Numbered from the stretch's first letter, positions 40,448 through 50,202 are shown. The stretch is 64,000 nt of DNA from Solirubrobacter deserti (GCF_003344625.1 NZ_QPKJ02000002.1:744001-808000), one strand, 5' to 3'. The notes: a model not told the origin generated them from the letters alone. Numbers and translations are program-made.

Positions 40448-41494
40448 GGTTCGTTGAGGGACCTTGAGGGTTGCGCGCGGGCGGGCGTTGTTGACGTAGC
40501 CCTTCGGGTTCCAGAGGCTCGCTTCGTCCTCTGGCTGGGTCGCGGCGGAGGAGTCCCAGGCGCGGACGACGAGCTCGTGCTCGCCGGGCCCGAGCGAGAG
40601 CGGGGCGCGCCAGTGGCGCCAGGCCCACGGGCCGAGGTCCTCGAGCAGCTCCGCCTGCCGCCAGCTCGCGCCGCCGTCGGACGACACGTCCACGCGGGTG
40701 ATGAAGCGCTCGCCGCCCGCGAACGCGTAGCCGCGCACCTCGGTGGGCGTGACGGACAGGATGTCGGCGTTGAGCGCGACGAGCCCGAGCGGCATCCCGG
40801 CGCCCGGCGCGGGCGTGCCGTCCTCCGGCAGCAGGCGGTACACGACCTCCTGGAAGTAGCCGCGCCACGGCGTCGTGCGCAGCTCGATCCGCTCCAGCCA
40901 CTTCACGCTGCGCGCGCCGATGTAGCCCGGCACGACCACCCGCAGCGGCGCGCCGTGGACCGGCTCCAGCGGCTCGCCGTTCATCGCCCAGGCGAGCAGC
41001 ACCTCCGGTCGGCACGCCTTGTCGAGCGGGATCGACCCGCCGAAGCGCTGCGGCGGCTTGGCCTCGGGGGAGAGGTCGGCGCCCTCGAACCCGACGTGGC
41101 GCGCTTCGGCGCGCGGGCGGGCGAGCGCGAGCACGTCCGCGAGCCGCGCGCCGGTCCACGTGGCGGTGCCGGTCGCGCCCGGGCCCCACGGCGCCTCGCC
41201 CGGGATGTCGCGGATCGCGATCAGCCCGGCCCGCCGGTTGCCCGCGCACTGCAGCGTCGCGGCGACCTGATGTTGGGGCAGCGCCTCGCGGAGCGTTGCG
41301 AGCGAGAGGTCCAGCGGGCGCTCGACCGCGCCGCCGACCCGCAACCGCCAGTCGCCTGCCTCCGGCACCGCGCCGTGGTTGCGCACGTAGAAGACGTCGG
41401 TGGACGTGACTGGGCTCGCGGCGAGCGCCTCCGGCTTGGTCTCCGCGTTGAACGGGTCGGTCCCGTGGACGATCACGTCGCGCTTGCCGAACAT
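40445..41494 (-). CDS. Sulfite oxidase-like molybdopterin oxidoreductase
   Basis: 349 residues. The molybdenum-cofactor domain carries the Cys ligand in TLQCAGNRR, with VVPGYIGARSVKWLERI and EVVYRLLPE typical of the family, then a C-terminal Mo-co dimerisation domain (VRGYAFAGG, ITRVDVSSDGG). There is no signal peptide and no heme domain, so it is cytosolic and needs another electron acceptor. Substrate may be sulfite or another oxyanion or sulfoxide. The ATG overlaps the stop of the upstream DUF1905 gene by one base. Confidence 0.85.
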   Translation of the reverse strand: MFGKRDVIVHGTDPFNAETKPEALAASPVTSTDVFYVRNHGAVPEAGDWRLRVGGAVERPLDLSLATLREALPQHQVAATLQCAGNRRAGLIAIRDIPGEAPWGPGATGTATWTGARLADVLALARPRAEARHVGFEGADLSPEAKPPQRFGGSIPLDKACRPEVLLAWAMNGEPLEPVHGAPLRVVVPGYIGARSVKWLERIELRTTPWRGYFQEVVYRLLPEDGTPAPGAGMPLGLVALNADILSVTPTEVRGYAFAGGERFITRVDVSSDGGASWRQAELLEDLGPWAWRHWRAPLSLGPGEHELVVRAWDSSAATQPEDEASLWNPKGYVNNARPRATLKVPQRT

Positions 41495-41781
41495 CACATC
41501 CGCAGCTCCACCTCGACGTCGTCGCCGGCGACGATACCCTCGCGGCGGCGCACCTCGCCCTTGATCGGGAGCAGGAACGAGGCGCGCCGCGTGTCCGCAT
41601 AGAGCGACGTCGACCACCTCGTGGCGCCGATCCTCGCCTCTACGCGGGCCATCCCGAACGGGCTCGGCGCGGCCGCGACACGCGCGCGGACCTCGTCCGC
41701 CACGTCCTCCGGCAGCGTGACGAAGTGCCACCCCGCTTCGCCCGGGTGCAGCCACACCTCCGCGCGGATCGTGTGCGTCAT
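41494..41781 (-). CDS. DUF1905 family protein
   Basis: 95 residues matching DUF1905: AEVWLHPGEAGWHFVTLPE near the start and FLLPIKGEVRRREGI near the end. The function of the family is unknown; it forms a small beta-barrel. It is translated first in a two-gene operon with the sulfite oxidase-like gene (TGATG overlap). The ATG is 8 nt after a TACGGT -10, so leaderless expression is likely. Confidence 0.8.
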   Translation of the reverse strand: MTHTIRAEVWLHPGEAGWHFVTLPEDVADEVRARVAAAPSPFGMARVEARIGATRWSTSLYADTRRASFLLPIKGEVRRREGIVAGDDVEVELRM

Positions 41782-41789
41782 CAGCGCAG

Positions 41790-41799
41790 ACCGTATCGT
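41790..41799. promoter_or_regulatory. Overlapping divergent -10 hexamers
   Basis: TATCGT on the + strand (41794-41799) serves the cyclase GTG at 41806, and TACGGT on the minus strand (41790-41795) serves the DUF1905 ATG at 41781. They share two base pairs, and the whole gap between starts is 24 nt. Both transcripts would be leaderless and the polymerases mutually exclusive. Confidence 0.5.
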
Positions 41800-41805
41800 T
41801 GCGCC

Positions 41806-43146
41806 GTGCTCGTCCGCATCGTGACCGCCTTGGCGCTGCCGCTCGCGCTGATCGTGCTGCTGCGCGCGGCGCCCGGGCTGGACGCGCGCTGGGAGGACCA
41901 GCCCGCGCACTTCTGGATCGTGCTGATCGCCGGCGTGCTCAACGCGGGCCTGGCCCTGGCCGTCAGCGAGGCCGGCCGGCGACGAAGGGACGCGCGCCTG
42001 CTGCTGATCGGGCTCGCGTTCCTGGCCAGCGCCGGATTCCTCGGCCTGCACGCGCTGGCGACGCCGGGCGTGCTGCTGGAGCGCGGGAACGCGGGGTTCG
42101 TGCTGGCGACGCCGGTCGGGCTCGTCGTGGCCGGCCTGCTCGCGGCGGCGTCGGCGGTCGAGTATCCGCTGCGGACGGCGCTGGCGATCGTGCGCCACGC
42201 CCGCGCGCTGGTGGCGGCCGTCCTCGCGCTGCTCTTCGCCTGGGCGGTGCTCTCCCTCGCCGAGCTGCCGCCGCTGCGCGCCACCGTGGCGCCCGCGGAC
42301 GCGGAGGCGACGCTCGGCGTGTTCGCGCTGCTCGGCGTCGCCGCGTACGGGTTCGCCGCGGTCCAGTACTTCCGGATCGCCGCTCGCCGCGACTCCAAGC
42401 TGGCCTTCGCGATCGCCTTCGCCTTCGCGCTGCTGGCCGAGTCGCTGATCATCGTCCTCGCTTCGCTGTCCACCAGCTGGCAGCTGAGCTGGTGGGAGTG
42501 GCACATCCTGATGGCGGTCAGCTTCTTCGCCATCGCCGCCGCCGCCCAGCGTGAGTGGTTCGAGGAGCGCTTCAGCGCGCTCTACCTCGACGAGACGCTC
42601 GCGGGGCGGCGCGAGGTGACGGTCCTGTTCGCGGACCTGTCCGGCTTCACCCCGTTCAGCGAGGCCAACGGACCCGAGGCCGTGCACGCGATGCTCACGG
42701 CCTACTTCGGCGAGCTCGCGCCGATGATCGTCGACGAGTTCGACGGCGAGGTGCAGGACTTCGTGGGCGACCAGATCTTCGCCATCTTCAACAAGCGCGG
42801 CGATCAGCCCGACCACGCGCTGCGCGGCGCGCGCGCCGCCCTCGAGCTGCAACGCCGATCGGCGGCGATCCGGCAACCGGACTGGCCGATCTTCCGCTGC
42901 GGCGTCAACACGGGGCCGGTGCTCGCGGGCGTCGTGGGCGACCGCGGGCACCGCATCCACGGCGTCTTCGGCGACACCGTCAACCTCGGCTCGCGCCTGG
43001 AGGGTCAGGCGCCGCCGGGCGCGATCGTGATCGCCGGGACCACCCGCGACCACCTGCCCGACGCGGCCGACGTCGAGCCACTCCCGCCGCTCACGGTCAA
43101 GGGCAAGGCCGCGCCGGTCGAGGCGTTCATCCTCCGCGGGCTCTAG
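41806..43146 (+). CDS. Membrane-bound class III nucleotide cyclase
   Basis: 446 residues. Seven or so membrane helices (about 1-245) precede a class III cyclase domain (about 265-440). The two metal-binding Asp are Asp277 (LFADLSGFT) and Asp322 (VGDQIFAIF), and the transition-state Asn/Arg pair is in GDTVNLGSRLE. At the position usually held by the adenine-selecting Lys (pattern DKFIGD) there is Asp318 (QDFVGD), so base choice is uncertain. GTG start is next to a leaderless -10. It overlaps the convergent ChaB gene by 20 nt. Confidence 0.85.
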   Translation: MLVRIVTALALPLALIVLLRAAPGLDARWEDQPAHFWIVLIAGVLNAGLALAVSEAGRRRRDARLLLIGLAFLASAGFLGLHALATPGVLLERGNAGFVLATPVGLVVAGLLAAASAVEYPLRTALAIVRHARALVAAVLALLFAWAVLSLAELPPLRATVAPADAEATLGVFALLGVAAYGFAAVQYFRIAARRDSKLAFAIAFAFALLAESLIIVLASLSTSWQLSWWEWHILMAVSFFAIAAAAQREWFEERFSALYLDETLAGRREVTVLFADLSGFTPFSEANGPEAVHAMLTAYFGELAPMIVDEFDGEVQDFVGDQIFAIFNKRGDQPDHALRGARAALELQRRSAAIRQPDWPIFRCGVNTGPVLAGVVGDRGHRIHGVFGDTVNLGSRLEGQAPPGAIVIAGTTRDHLPDAADVEPLPPLTVKGKAAPVEAFILRGL

Positions 43147-43543
43147 CCGTCTGCCGGTCGTTGTGGCGCTTGAGCGCGTCGACCAACTCGTCCTTGCTCA
43201 TCTTCGAGCGGCCCGGGATGTCCGCCTCGCGCGCGTCCCGCTCGAGCTCCGCCTTCGTCTTGTTGGCGTTCACCCCGCCGGCGGTCTCGCGCGGCGCGTC
43301 GCGTGCCGCCTTGCCGCCGCGCGCCGCCTGCGGGTCCGACGGGCCCTTCTCGTCCTTGAGCTCCCAGTGGTCGCCCTGCTTCTCGGCGATGTGCTTGACG
43401 GCCGACCACGCCGTGCGATGCGCGCGCTCCTCGTTGCCGTCGTAGGTCTCTTCGGCGCTGTCGAGCGTTTCGCTGTACGCCCGCTGCACCTTCTCCGGCG
43501 AGCGCTGAAGCGTGCTCGGAAGGTCGTCTTTCTTGAGCGGCAT
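43127..43543 (-). CDS. ChaB-family protein with SAP/Rho-N-like tail
   Basis: 138 residues. The N-terminal ChaB domain (about 1-70) reads MPLKKDDLPSTLQRSPEK then HRTAWSAVKHIAEKQGDHW. A Gly/Ala/Lys-rich linker leads to a C-terminal helical pair, KTKAELERDAREADIPGRSK, similar to the SAP or Rho N-terminal fold that binds nucleic acid. ChaB proteins are of unclear function (once tied to cation transport). AGGA lies about 9 nt before the ATG. Confidence 0.8.
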   Translation of the reverse strand: MPLKKDDLPSTLQRSPEKVQRAYSETLDSAEETYDGNEERAHRTAWSAVKHIAEKQGDHWELKDEKGPSDPQAARGGKAARDAPRETAGGVNANKTKAELERDAREADIPGRSKMSKDELVDALKRHNDRQTARARGG

Positions 43544-43578
43544 GGTTCGTTCCTACCCGCACTGGGGAGCGCGAATGG

Positions 43579-44784
43579 ATGCGAGCTGTCGTCTTTCACG
43601 CCGTGGGGGACATCCGTGTCGAGGATGTGCCGGACCCGCGGATCCAGGAGCCCGAGGACGCGATCGTCCGCCTCACGGCGAGCGCGATCTGCGGCACCGA
43701 CCTGCACTTCGTCCGCGGCACGATGGCGGGGATGAAGCCGGGCACGATCCTCGGTCACGAGGGTGTCGGGGTGGTGGAGGAGGTCGGCCCGCTCGTGCGC
43801 AACTTCGCGCCGGGCGACCGGGTCGTGGTCTGCTCAACGATCGGGTGCGGCAACTGCTCGTACTGCCGCGCGGGCTACTTCGCGCAGTGCGACCGCGCCA
43901 ACCCGAACGGCCCGCAGGCCGGCACCGCGTTCTTCGGCGGACCGGAGAACACCGGCCCGTTCGACGGCCTGCAAGCCGAGAAGGCCCGAATCCCGTTCGC
44001 GCACACGACGCTCGTCAAGCTGCCCGACGCGGTGACCGACGAGCAGGCGATCCTGATCTCCGACATCTTCCCGACCGGCTATTTCGGCGCCGAACTGGCC
44101 GAGGTCGGCGACGGCGACACGGTCGTCGTGTACGGCGCCGGGCCGGTCGGCGTCTTCGCCGTGCTGAGCGCGAAGCTGCACGGGGCCGGGCGCGTGATCG
44201 CCGTCGACCAGCATCCCGACCGGCTCGCGATGGCGCGCCGCGCGGGCGCCGAGACGGTCGACTTCTCGGTCGAGGACCCGATCGACACGATCCGCGACCT
44301 GACCGCCGGCATCGGCCCGGACCGGGTGATCGATGCCGTCGGCGTGGAGGCCGAGTTCCCGCACGAGGGCCCCGCCACCGGCCGCAGCGAGACCTCGCCC
44401 GAGAAGTTCGCGCAGGAGACACAAAAGGTCGCGCCCGAGCAGGACGACGAGTTCGCGCCCGGCGGCGCCCCGTCGATGGCGCTGCGCTGGGCCGTCCGCT
44501 CGGTCGCCAAGGCCGGCACCATCGGGATCATCGGCGTCTACCCGCCGCAGGCGCAGCACTTCCCGATCGGCGAAGCCATGAACAAGAACCTCACGATCAA
44601 GATGGGCAACTGCAACCACCGTCGCTACGTGCCCGATCTCGTCGACCTCGTCCAGTCCGGCGCCGTGGATCCCACCGAGGCGATCACCCAGCTCGAAGGC
44701 GTCGGCGGCGCCATCGACGCCTACAAGGCGTTCGACGACCGCCGTCCCGGCTGGCTCAAGGTCGAGCTGGAGCCGACGGCGTAA
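43579..44784 (+). CDS. Zinc-dependent alcohol dehydrogenase (MDR)
   Basis: 401 residues. Catalytic zinc site AICGTDLHFV and GHEGVG, structural zinc cysteines in CGNCSYCRAGYFAQC, cofactor motif VYGAGPVGVFA. A long charged insert (about 255-300) lies before the C-terminal domain, as in the formaldehyde dehydrogenase-like subgroup. It is related to, but distinct from, the enzyme at 36352-37536. GGGGAG precedes the ATG. It shows no operon link. Confidence 0.85.
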   Translation: MRAVVFHAVGDIRVEDVPDPRIQEPEDAIVRLTASAICGTDLHFVRGTMAGMKPGTILGHEGVGVVEEVGPLVRNFAPGDRVVVCSTIGCGNCSYCRAGYFAQCDRANPNGPQAGTAFFGGPENTGPFDGLQAEKARIPFAHTTLVKLPDAVTDEQAILISDIFPTGYFGAELAEVGDGDTVVVYGAGPVGVFAVLSAKLHGAGRVIAVDQHPDRLAMARRAGAETVDFSVEDPIDTIRDLTAGIGPDRVIDAVGVEAEFPHEGPATGRSETSPEKFAQETQKVAPEQDDEFAPGGAPSMALRWAVRSVAKAGTIGIIGVYPPQAQHFPIGEAMNKNLTIKMGNCNHRRYVPDLVDLVQSGAVDPTEAITQLEGVGGAIDAYKAFDDRRPGWLKVELEPTA

Positions 44785-44836
44785 CCGGCCTGACGGCGGA
44801 CCCGTACCCGGCGCGGCGCGCGGGCAGGGCTCGAGC

Positions 44837-45019
44837 ATGGACGTGAACCCCATCGAGCTCCAGAAGCACCTCAAGGGCGTGGACTATCCCGCCAGCAAGG
44901 ACGACGTCGTCTCCACGGCCGAGTCCAACGGCGCGCCGGACGACATCCTCGACGCGCTGCGCTCCATGAACAAGGACTCCTTCGACGGCCCGACGGCCGT
45001 CACCGAAGCGCTCAGCTAG
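44837..45019 (+). CDS. DUF2795 family protein
   Basis: 60 residues. IELQKHLKGVDYPASKDDVV and NGAPDDILDALRSM match DUF2795, small actinobacterial helical proteins of unknown function. The stop overlaps that of the convergent GH65 gene by 4 nt. No clear ribosome site. Confidence 0.8.
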   Translation: MDVNPIELQKHLKGVDYPASKDDVVSTAESNGAPDDILDALRSMNKDSFDGPTAVTEALS

Positions 45020-47278
45020 GTCCGGTTCCGCCGGGGCGGCTCGCGCCCCGGCGGCTGCGCCGGCGTCGGATGAATCGGCGCGTCGGGGATCTTCAGTTCG
45101 AGCCGGTCGCGCACCGTGACGCGCTCGCCGTGGTGGACGAGCTCCAGCGGCTCGCCCTCGAGCAGCTCGTAGGCCGCCGTCTCGGCGATGCGCACGCGGA
45201 TTAGCCGCCCGCGGTGCTGGACGCGGAAGCTGATGCCCGTCAGGCGGGAAGGGCGGCGCGGCGCGAACGTCAGCTCGTCGCCGTGGTCGCGCAGGCCGCC
45301 GAAGCCGGCGACCACGACCAGCCACGCGCCCGCCAGCGCGGCCAGGTGCACGCCCTCGCCGGTGTTGCCCGAATGGTCCTCGAGGTCGATCAGCGCGCAC
45401 TCCTGCAGATAGGCGTACGCGAGGTCCAGGTGGCCGACCTCCGCCGCGACGATCCCCTGGATCGGCGCCGAGAGCGACGAGTCGCGGACGTTGATGCGCT
45501 CGTAGTACTCGAAGTCGCGCGCCTTCTGCTCGGGGCTGAAGTGGTCGCCGCAGACGTACAGCGCGTGCACGAGATCGGCCTGCTTGAGCACCTGCGCGCC
45601 GTACAGGCGCACGTAGTGGTTGTGGTGCATGAGCGTGCGGTCGTGCTCGTCGAACGTCCACGGGCGCAGGTGCGTGAAGCCCTCGCTCTGCTGCGTGATC
45701 TGCAGCTCGGCGTCGTAGGGCACGCGCATCGCCTCTGCCGCCTTGCGCCAGCCGGCGAGCTCGTCGTCGTCGACGCCGAGCGCGGCGGCGCGCGGGCGGT
45801 GCCGCACGGCGGCGTCGGCGGCCGCGCGCAGGTTCCGGGCCGCCATCAGGTTCGTGTAGGTGTTGTTCTCGACCAGCGCCGTGTACTCGTCGGGCCCGGT
45901 CACGTTGCCGATGCGGAAGCTCCCGTCGCGGTCGTAGCGGCCGAGCGAGTGCCACAGCCGGGCCGTGCCGACGAGCAGGTCCAGCCCGGCCTCGCGCTCG
46001 AACGCCTCGTCGCCGGTGGCGGCGACGTAGCGGCGGACGGCGTCGGCCACGTCCGCGTTGATGTGGAACGCCGCCGTCCCCGCGGGCCAGTAGCCCGAGC
46101 ACTCGTCGCCGGCGATCGTGCGCCACGGGAACGAGACGCCGTCCAGGTCGAGCTCTGCCGCCCGCTCGCGCGCGTGGTCGAGCGTGCTGTGGCGCCACAG
46201 CAGCGCGTCACGCGCGGTCTCGGGCGCGATCCGCGTGAGCACGGGCAGCGTGTAGCTGTCCATGTCCCACATCGTGTGGCCCGAGTAGCCGCCGGTGCCG
46301 GTCAGGCCCTTGGCCGGGATCGGCCGCCGCTCGGCCCGCGCACTCGCCTGGATGATGTGGAAGGCGGCGAAGCGCAGCGCCTGCTGGAGCTCGGGGTCGC
46401 CGTCGAGCTCGACGTCGGCGAGCTCCCACGCGCGGTCCAGGAACGCGCGCTGCGCGGCGGCGAGCTCGTCGAAGCGCGCCTGCGTGAGCGCCGCCTCGAC
46501 CTGGTCGCGCAGCGCGCTCGGGCTGCGGGTGGCGGACCACCCGTAGGCGAGGTGCTTGTCGATGCGCAGCTGCTCGTTCGGCTGCAGGCGGGCGCTGAAG
46601 GTCACGCGGGCGAGGTCGGGCTCGGCGTCCGTGGCGACGTCCGCCTTGCCGTCGACCGTGTGGTGCATCGCCGCGGCCAGGCACACGCCGCTGCAGCGGG
46701 TGCGGTGCACCAGCAGCGCGCGGACGCCCTCTGCGCGGTGGATCTCGCCCTGCAGCGCCGGATCGCCGGTGGCGAGCTCGGACTGGACGACGATCCGCGC
46801 CGGCCCGTCGATGGGCTCGACCTCGTAGCGGATCGCCGCGATCGCGCGCTGGGTGAGCGACACGAGCCGCGTCGAGCGCACCCGCACCGTCCGGCCCGCG
46901 GGCGAGCGCCACTCGACTTCGCGCCGCAGAACCCCGTCCCCGCAGGTCCAGCACGCGCTCGTGCCGCAGCACGGTGCCGTCGCGCACGTCGAACGGCTCG
47001 TCGTCGACCAGGAGCCGGATGAGCTTGCCGTCGGTGGCGTCCACCAGCCGCTGATCGGCCTCGGGATAGCCGTAGGTGGGCTCGGCATAGTCGTGCTCTT
47101 CGGCCTCGAAGCAGCCGTTGAGGTAGCCGCCGGACGTGCCGCACGGCTCGCCCTCGTCGAGGTTGCCGCGCAGCCCCATGTGGCCGTTGGAGAGGGCGAA
47201 GACGGACTCCGCATGGGCGAGCGCATCCGGCTGCAGCGCGCGCTCGGGGACGGACCAGGGATCGACGTCGAAGCTCAC
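45016..47278 (-). pseudogene. GH65 glycoside phosphorylase (kojibiose/maltose/trehalose type), frameshifted
   Basis: The product is split over two frames. From GTG 47278 the first frame gives about 113 residues of GH65 N-terminal domain (ESVFALSNGHMGLRGNLDEG) up to ERVLDLR. Homology then resumes one base later as DGVLRREVEWRSPAG and runs to the stop at 45016. One extra G in a G4 tract (C's at 46932-46935 or 46938-46941) explains it; removing it gives 753 residues, the normal length. The catalytic acid lies in TGPDEYTALVENNTYTN. An intact enzyme would phosphorolyse an alpha-linked disaccharide to beta-glucose-1-phosphate. It could be a sequencing error, a real mutation or programmed slippage. 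Confidence 0.8.
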
Positions 47279-47352
47279 CGTCCAGGTCTTCCCTCGTCGC
47301 CCATGCGCCCCGCGCTACCCCATCACCTCCACCTGCAACGCTGTACCGACGC

Positions 47353-49617
47353 ATGCCTGACCGGATCACGTTCTCGCCCAAGGTCTTCATCCCGCTCACG
47401 CAGCTCTGCCGCGACGGGTGTTGGTACTGCACGTTCGCGCAGCCGCCGAAGAACCTGGCGGCGCCGTACATGTCGCCCGAGCAGGTGGTCGAAGTGGCGC
47501 TGCGCGGCGCGCAGGCAGGGTGCCACGAGGCGCTGTTCACGCTCGGGGAGGCGCCGGAGGCCCAGTACGCGGTCGCGCGCGAGTGGCTGGAGGGGAACGG
47601 CTACGCGAGCACGGTCGAGTATCTGGCGGCGATGTGCCGGCTCGTCGTGGAGGAGACCGGGCTGCTGCCCCACGCCAACGCGGGCGCGATCTCCCGCGAG
47701 GAGCTGGAGCTGCTGCAGGGCGTGAGCGTCTCGCAGGGGATGATGCTCGAGTCCTTGCGCGAGGACCTGCCGTGCCACCGCGGCGCGCCGGACAAGCACC
47801 CCGCGCGCCGGCTCGCGACGCTCGAGTGGGCGGGCGAGCTGAAAATCCCGTTCACCACGGGCATCCTCGTCGGGATCGGCGAGAACCGAGACGACCGCAT
47901 CGATGCCCTGCAGGCCATTGCGGCCAGCCACGCGCGCCACGGCCACGTGCAGGAGGTGATCGTCCAGAACTTCCTGCCCAAGCCGGGGACCGCGATGCGC
48001 GATCACCCGCCGTGCCCGGAGGCCGACCACCTGGACGCGATCCGGCTCGCGCGCGAGATCCTCCCGCTCGACGTGCACGTGCAGGCCCCACCGAACCTGG
48101 CTTCGGACCTGGGCGCGCTGCTGGACGCGGGCATCGACGACTGGGGCGGCGTGTCCCCGGTTACCCAGGACTTCGTCAACCCGGAGCGCCCGTGGCCGTC
48201 GCTCACCCGTCTGCGTGAGGCCACCGAAGCCGCGGGCAAGCAGCTCGCTCCGCGGCTCGCCGTCTATCCCGAGTTCATCGACTGGGTGCACCCCGACCTG
48301 CGGTTCGCGACGATCGACCGCGCCGACGCCGAGGGCCTCGGCCGCGACGACCCCGGCGCCGTGCTCCCGCAGCGCTTCGAGGACGTCGCGAACGTCGCCG
48401 ACGGCGCCGAGGTCCAGCTCACCGGCCGCCGCTCGACCGCCTGGTACAGCGGCGCCGACGCCCAGCCGCGCGAGCTGCCGCTCACCGGCGAGCCGCGCGG
48501 CGCGATCCGCGAGGTGCTCGACGGCGCGCGCATGGGGCACGAGCTCGGCGTCGAGGAGATCGCGACGCTGTTCAGCGCGCGCGGGACCGACGTCGGCGCG
48601 GTGGCGCAGTACGCCGACGAGCTGCGGCGCGACGCCGTGGGGGACACCGTCACGTTCGTCCGCACCCGCAACATCAACTACACGAACCTCTGCACCTTCA
48701 AGTGCAAGTTCTGCGCGTTCGCCAAGGGCCCGCTGTCGCTGAACCTGCGCGGCAAGCCGTACCTGCTGACGATGGAGGAGATCGCCGGCCGCGCGCGCGA
48801 GGCGTGGGACGCGGGCGCCACCGAGGTCTGCCTGCAGGGCGGCATCCACCCGACCTTCGACGGCGACTACTACTGGCAGGTCGCGCGCGCTGTCCGCGCC
48901 GAGGTGCCCGAGATCCACGTGCACGGCTTCACCGCGCTGGAGGTCACCGAGGGCGCCCGCCGGCTGCGCGAGCCGCTCGAGGACTATCTGCGCCGGATGA
49001 AGGACGCGGGCCTGGCCTCGCTGCCCGGCACCGCCGCGGAGATCCTCGACGACCCGATCCGCGAGATCCTGTGCCCGGACAAGATCGACACCGGCGAGTG
49101 GCTCGAAGCGCACCGCATCGCCCACTCCGTGGGCCTGCGCTCGAACGTCACGATCATGTTCGGCGCCGTCGAGTCACCTGTGAGCTGGGCCCGCCACATC
49201 GTCCGCACGCGCGAGCTGCAGAAGGAGACGGGCGGCTTCACGGAGTTCGTCCCGCTGCCGTTCGTGCACATGGCGTCGCCGATCTACCTCAAGCGCAACG
49301 CCCGCCGCGGCCCGACGTTCCGCGAGACGCTGCTCATGCACGCCGTCGGCCGCATCGCCTATCACGGCTGGATCGACAACATCCAGGCGTCGTGGGTGAA
49401 GATCGGCATGGGCGGCCTGCGGCAGCTGCTCCAGGCGGGCGTCAACGACGCGGGCGGGACGCTCATGAACGAGAACATCTCGCGCGCGGCGGGCGCTTCG
49501 CACGGCCAGTCGCTGGACGAGCTCGCGTTGGCGGAGCTGACCGGCGCGCTCGGCCGCCCGCTCGAGCAGCGGACGACGCTGTACGGCCGTGTGGAGGTCG
49601 CCGTCCAAACGGGGTAG
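47353..49617 (+). CDS. fbiC: FO synthase, fused CofG-CofH (F420 biosynthesis)
   Basis: 754 residues, two radical-SAM domains in one chain as in actinobacteria. The first [4Fe-4S] motif is CRDGCWYC (Cys19, 23, 26; CofG-like half), the second CTFKCKFC (Cys447, 451, 454; CofH-like half). Together they join tyrosine and 5-amino-6-ribitylaminouracil to form 7,8-didemethyl-8-hydroxy-5-deazariboflavin, the F420 chromophore. Order and length are normal. No other F420 gene is nearby. The start diverges from the GH65 gene with a 74-nt gap. Confidence 0.95.
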   Translation: MPDRITFSPKVFIPLTQLCRDGCWYCTFAQPPKNLAAPYMSPEQVVEVALRGAQAGCHEALFTLGEAPEAQYAVAREWLEGNGYASTVEYLAAMCRLVVEETGLLPHANAGAISREELELLQGVSVSQGMMLESLREDLPCHRGAPDKHPARRLATLEWAGELKIPFTTGILVGIGENRDDRIDALQAIAASHARHGHVQEVIVQNFLPKPGTAMRDHPPCPEADHLDAIRLAREILPLDVHVQAPPNLASDLGALLDAGIDDWGGVSPVTQDFVNPERPWPSLTRLREATEAAGKQLAPRLAVYPEFIDWVHPDLRFATIDRADAEGLGRDDPGAVLPQRFEDVANVADGAEVQLTGRRSTAWYSGADAQPRELPLTGEPRGAIREVLDGARMGHELGVEEIATLFSARGTDVGAVAQYADELRRDAVGDTVTFVRTRNINYTNLCTFKCKFCAFAKGPLSLNLRGKPYLLTMEEIAGRAREAWDAGATEVCLQGGIHPTFDGDYYWQVARAVRAEVPEIHVHGFTALEVTEGARRLREPLEDYLRRMKDAGLASLPGTAAEILDDPIREILCPDKIDTGEWLEAHRIAHSVGLRSNVTIMFGAVESPVSWARHIVRTRELQKETGGFTEFVPLPFVHMASPIYLKRNARRGPTFRETLLMHAVGRIAYHGWIDNIQASWVKIGMGGLRQLLQAGVNDAGGTLMNENISRAAGASHGQSLDELALAELTGALGRPLEQRTTLYGRVEVAVQTG

Positions 49618-49626
49618 CGGTCCTCC

Positions 49627-50202
49627 ATGCGCATCAAGAATGCGTTCCGGGTGGCGGACGTGACCGCGGCGCGCGAGATCGTCCGCGCGCACGCGCTCGG
49701 GACGTTCGTCACCCCCGACCTGCAGATCACGCGCATGCCGTGCCTGCTGGAGGAGGAGCTCACGATCGTGAGCCACGTCGCGCACGCCGACCCGTTCTGC
49801 GCGGCGCTCGGCGGTCCCCTGCTCGCGATCTTCAGCGGCCCGCAGGGCTACATCTCCGCGAGCTGGTACGAGCAGGACACGATCCCGACCTGGAACAACG
49901 TGACGGTCTATGTGCGCGGCACGGCGGAATGCTTCGACGACGCGCTGCCCACCCTCCGGCGCACGGTCGACCACTTCGAGGCCGCGGTGCAGCGGCCGTG
50001 GTCGCTCGATCGGCTGGAGGACGGCGGGCGCGCGATGGCGGACAAGGTGACCGCGTTCCGGCTGCGGCCCGAGGCGTGGTGGGCGGAGGCTAAGCTCTCG
50101 CAGGACAAGCCGGCCGACGAGCGGGCGCGGCTGATCGCGGCGCTCCAGGCGCCCGGCCCGTATCAGGACGCGGCGCTGGCCGAAGCGATGCGTCAGGCCT
50201 GA
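49627..50202 (+). CDS. PaiB-like FMN-binding protein
   Basis: 191 residues. It matches the PaiB family: GTFVTPDLQITRMPCLL, SHVAHADPF, GPQGYISASWYEQDTIPTWNNV and a terminal region with AEAKLSQDK. The fold is an FMN-binding split barrel; Bacillus PaiB was described as a negative regulator of protease and sporulation genes. It lies 9 nt after fbiC, so the two may be cotranscribed; flavin or F420 use is possible but unproven. The end overlaps the convergent MFS gene by 10 nt. Confidence 0.82.
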   Translation: MRIKNAFRVADVTAAREIVRAHALGTFVTPDLQITRMPCLLEEELTIVSHVAHADPFCAALGGPLLAIFSGPQGYISASWYEQDTIPTWNNVTVYVRGTAECFDDALPTLRRTVDHFEAAVQRPWSLDRLEDGGRAMADKVTAFRLRPEAWWAEAKLSQDKPADERARLIAALQAPGPYQDAALAEAMRQA

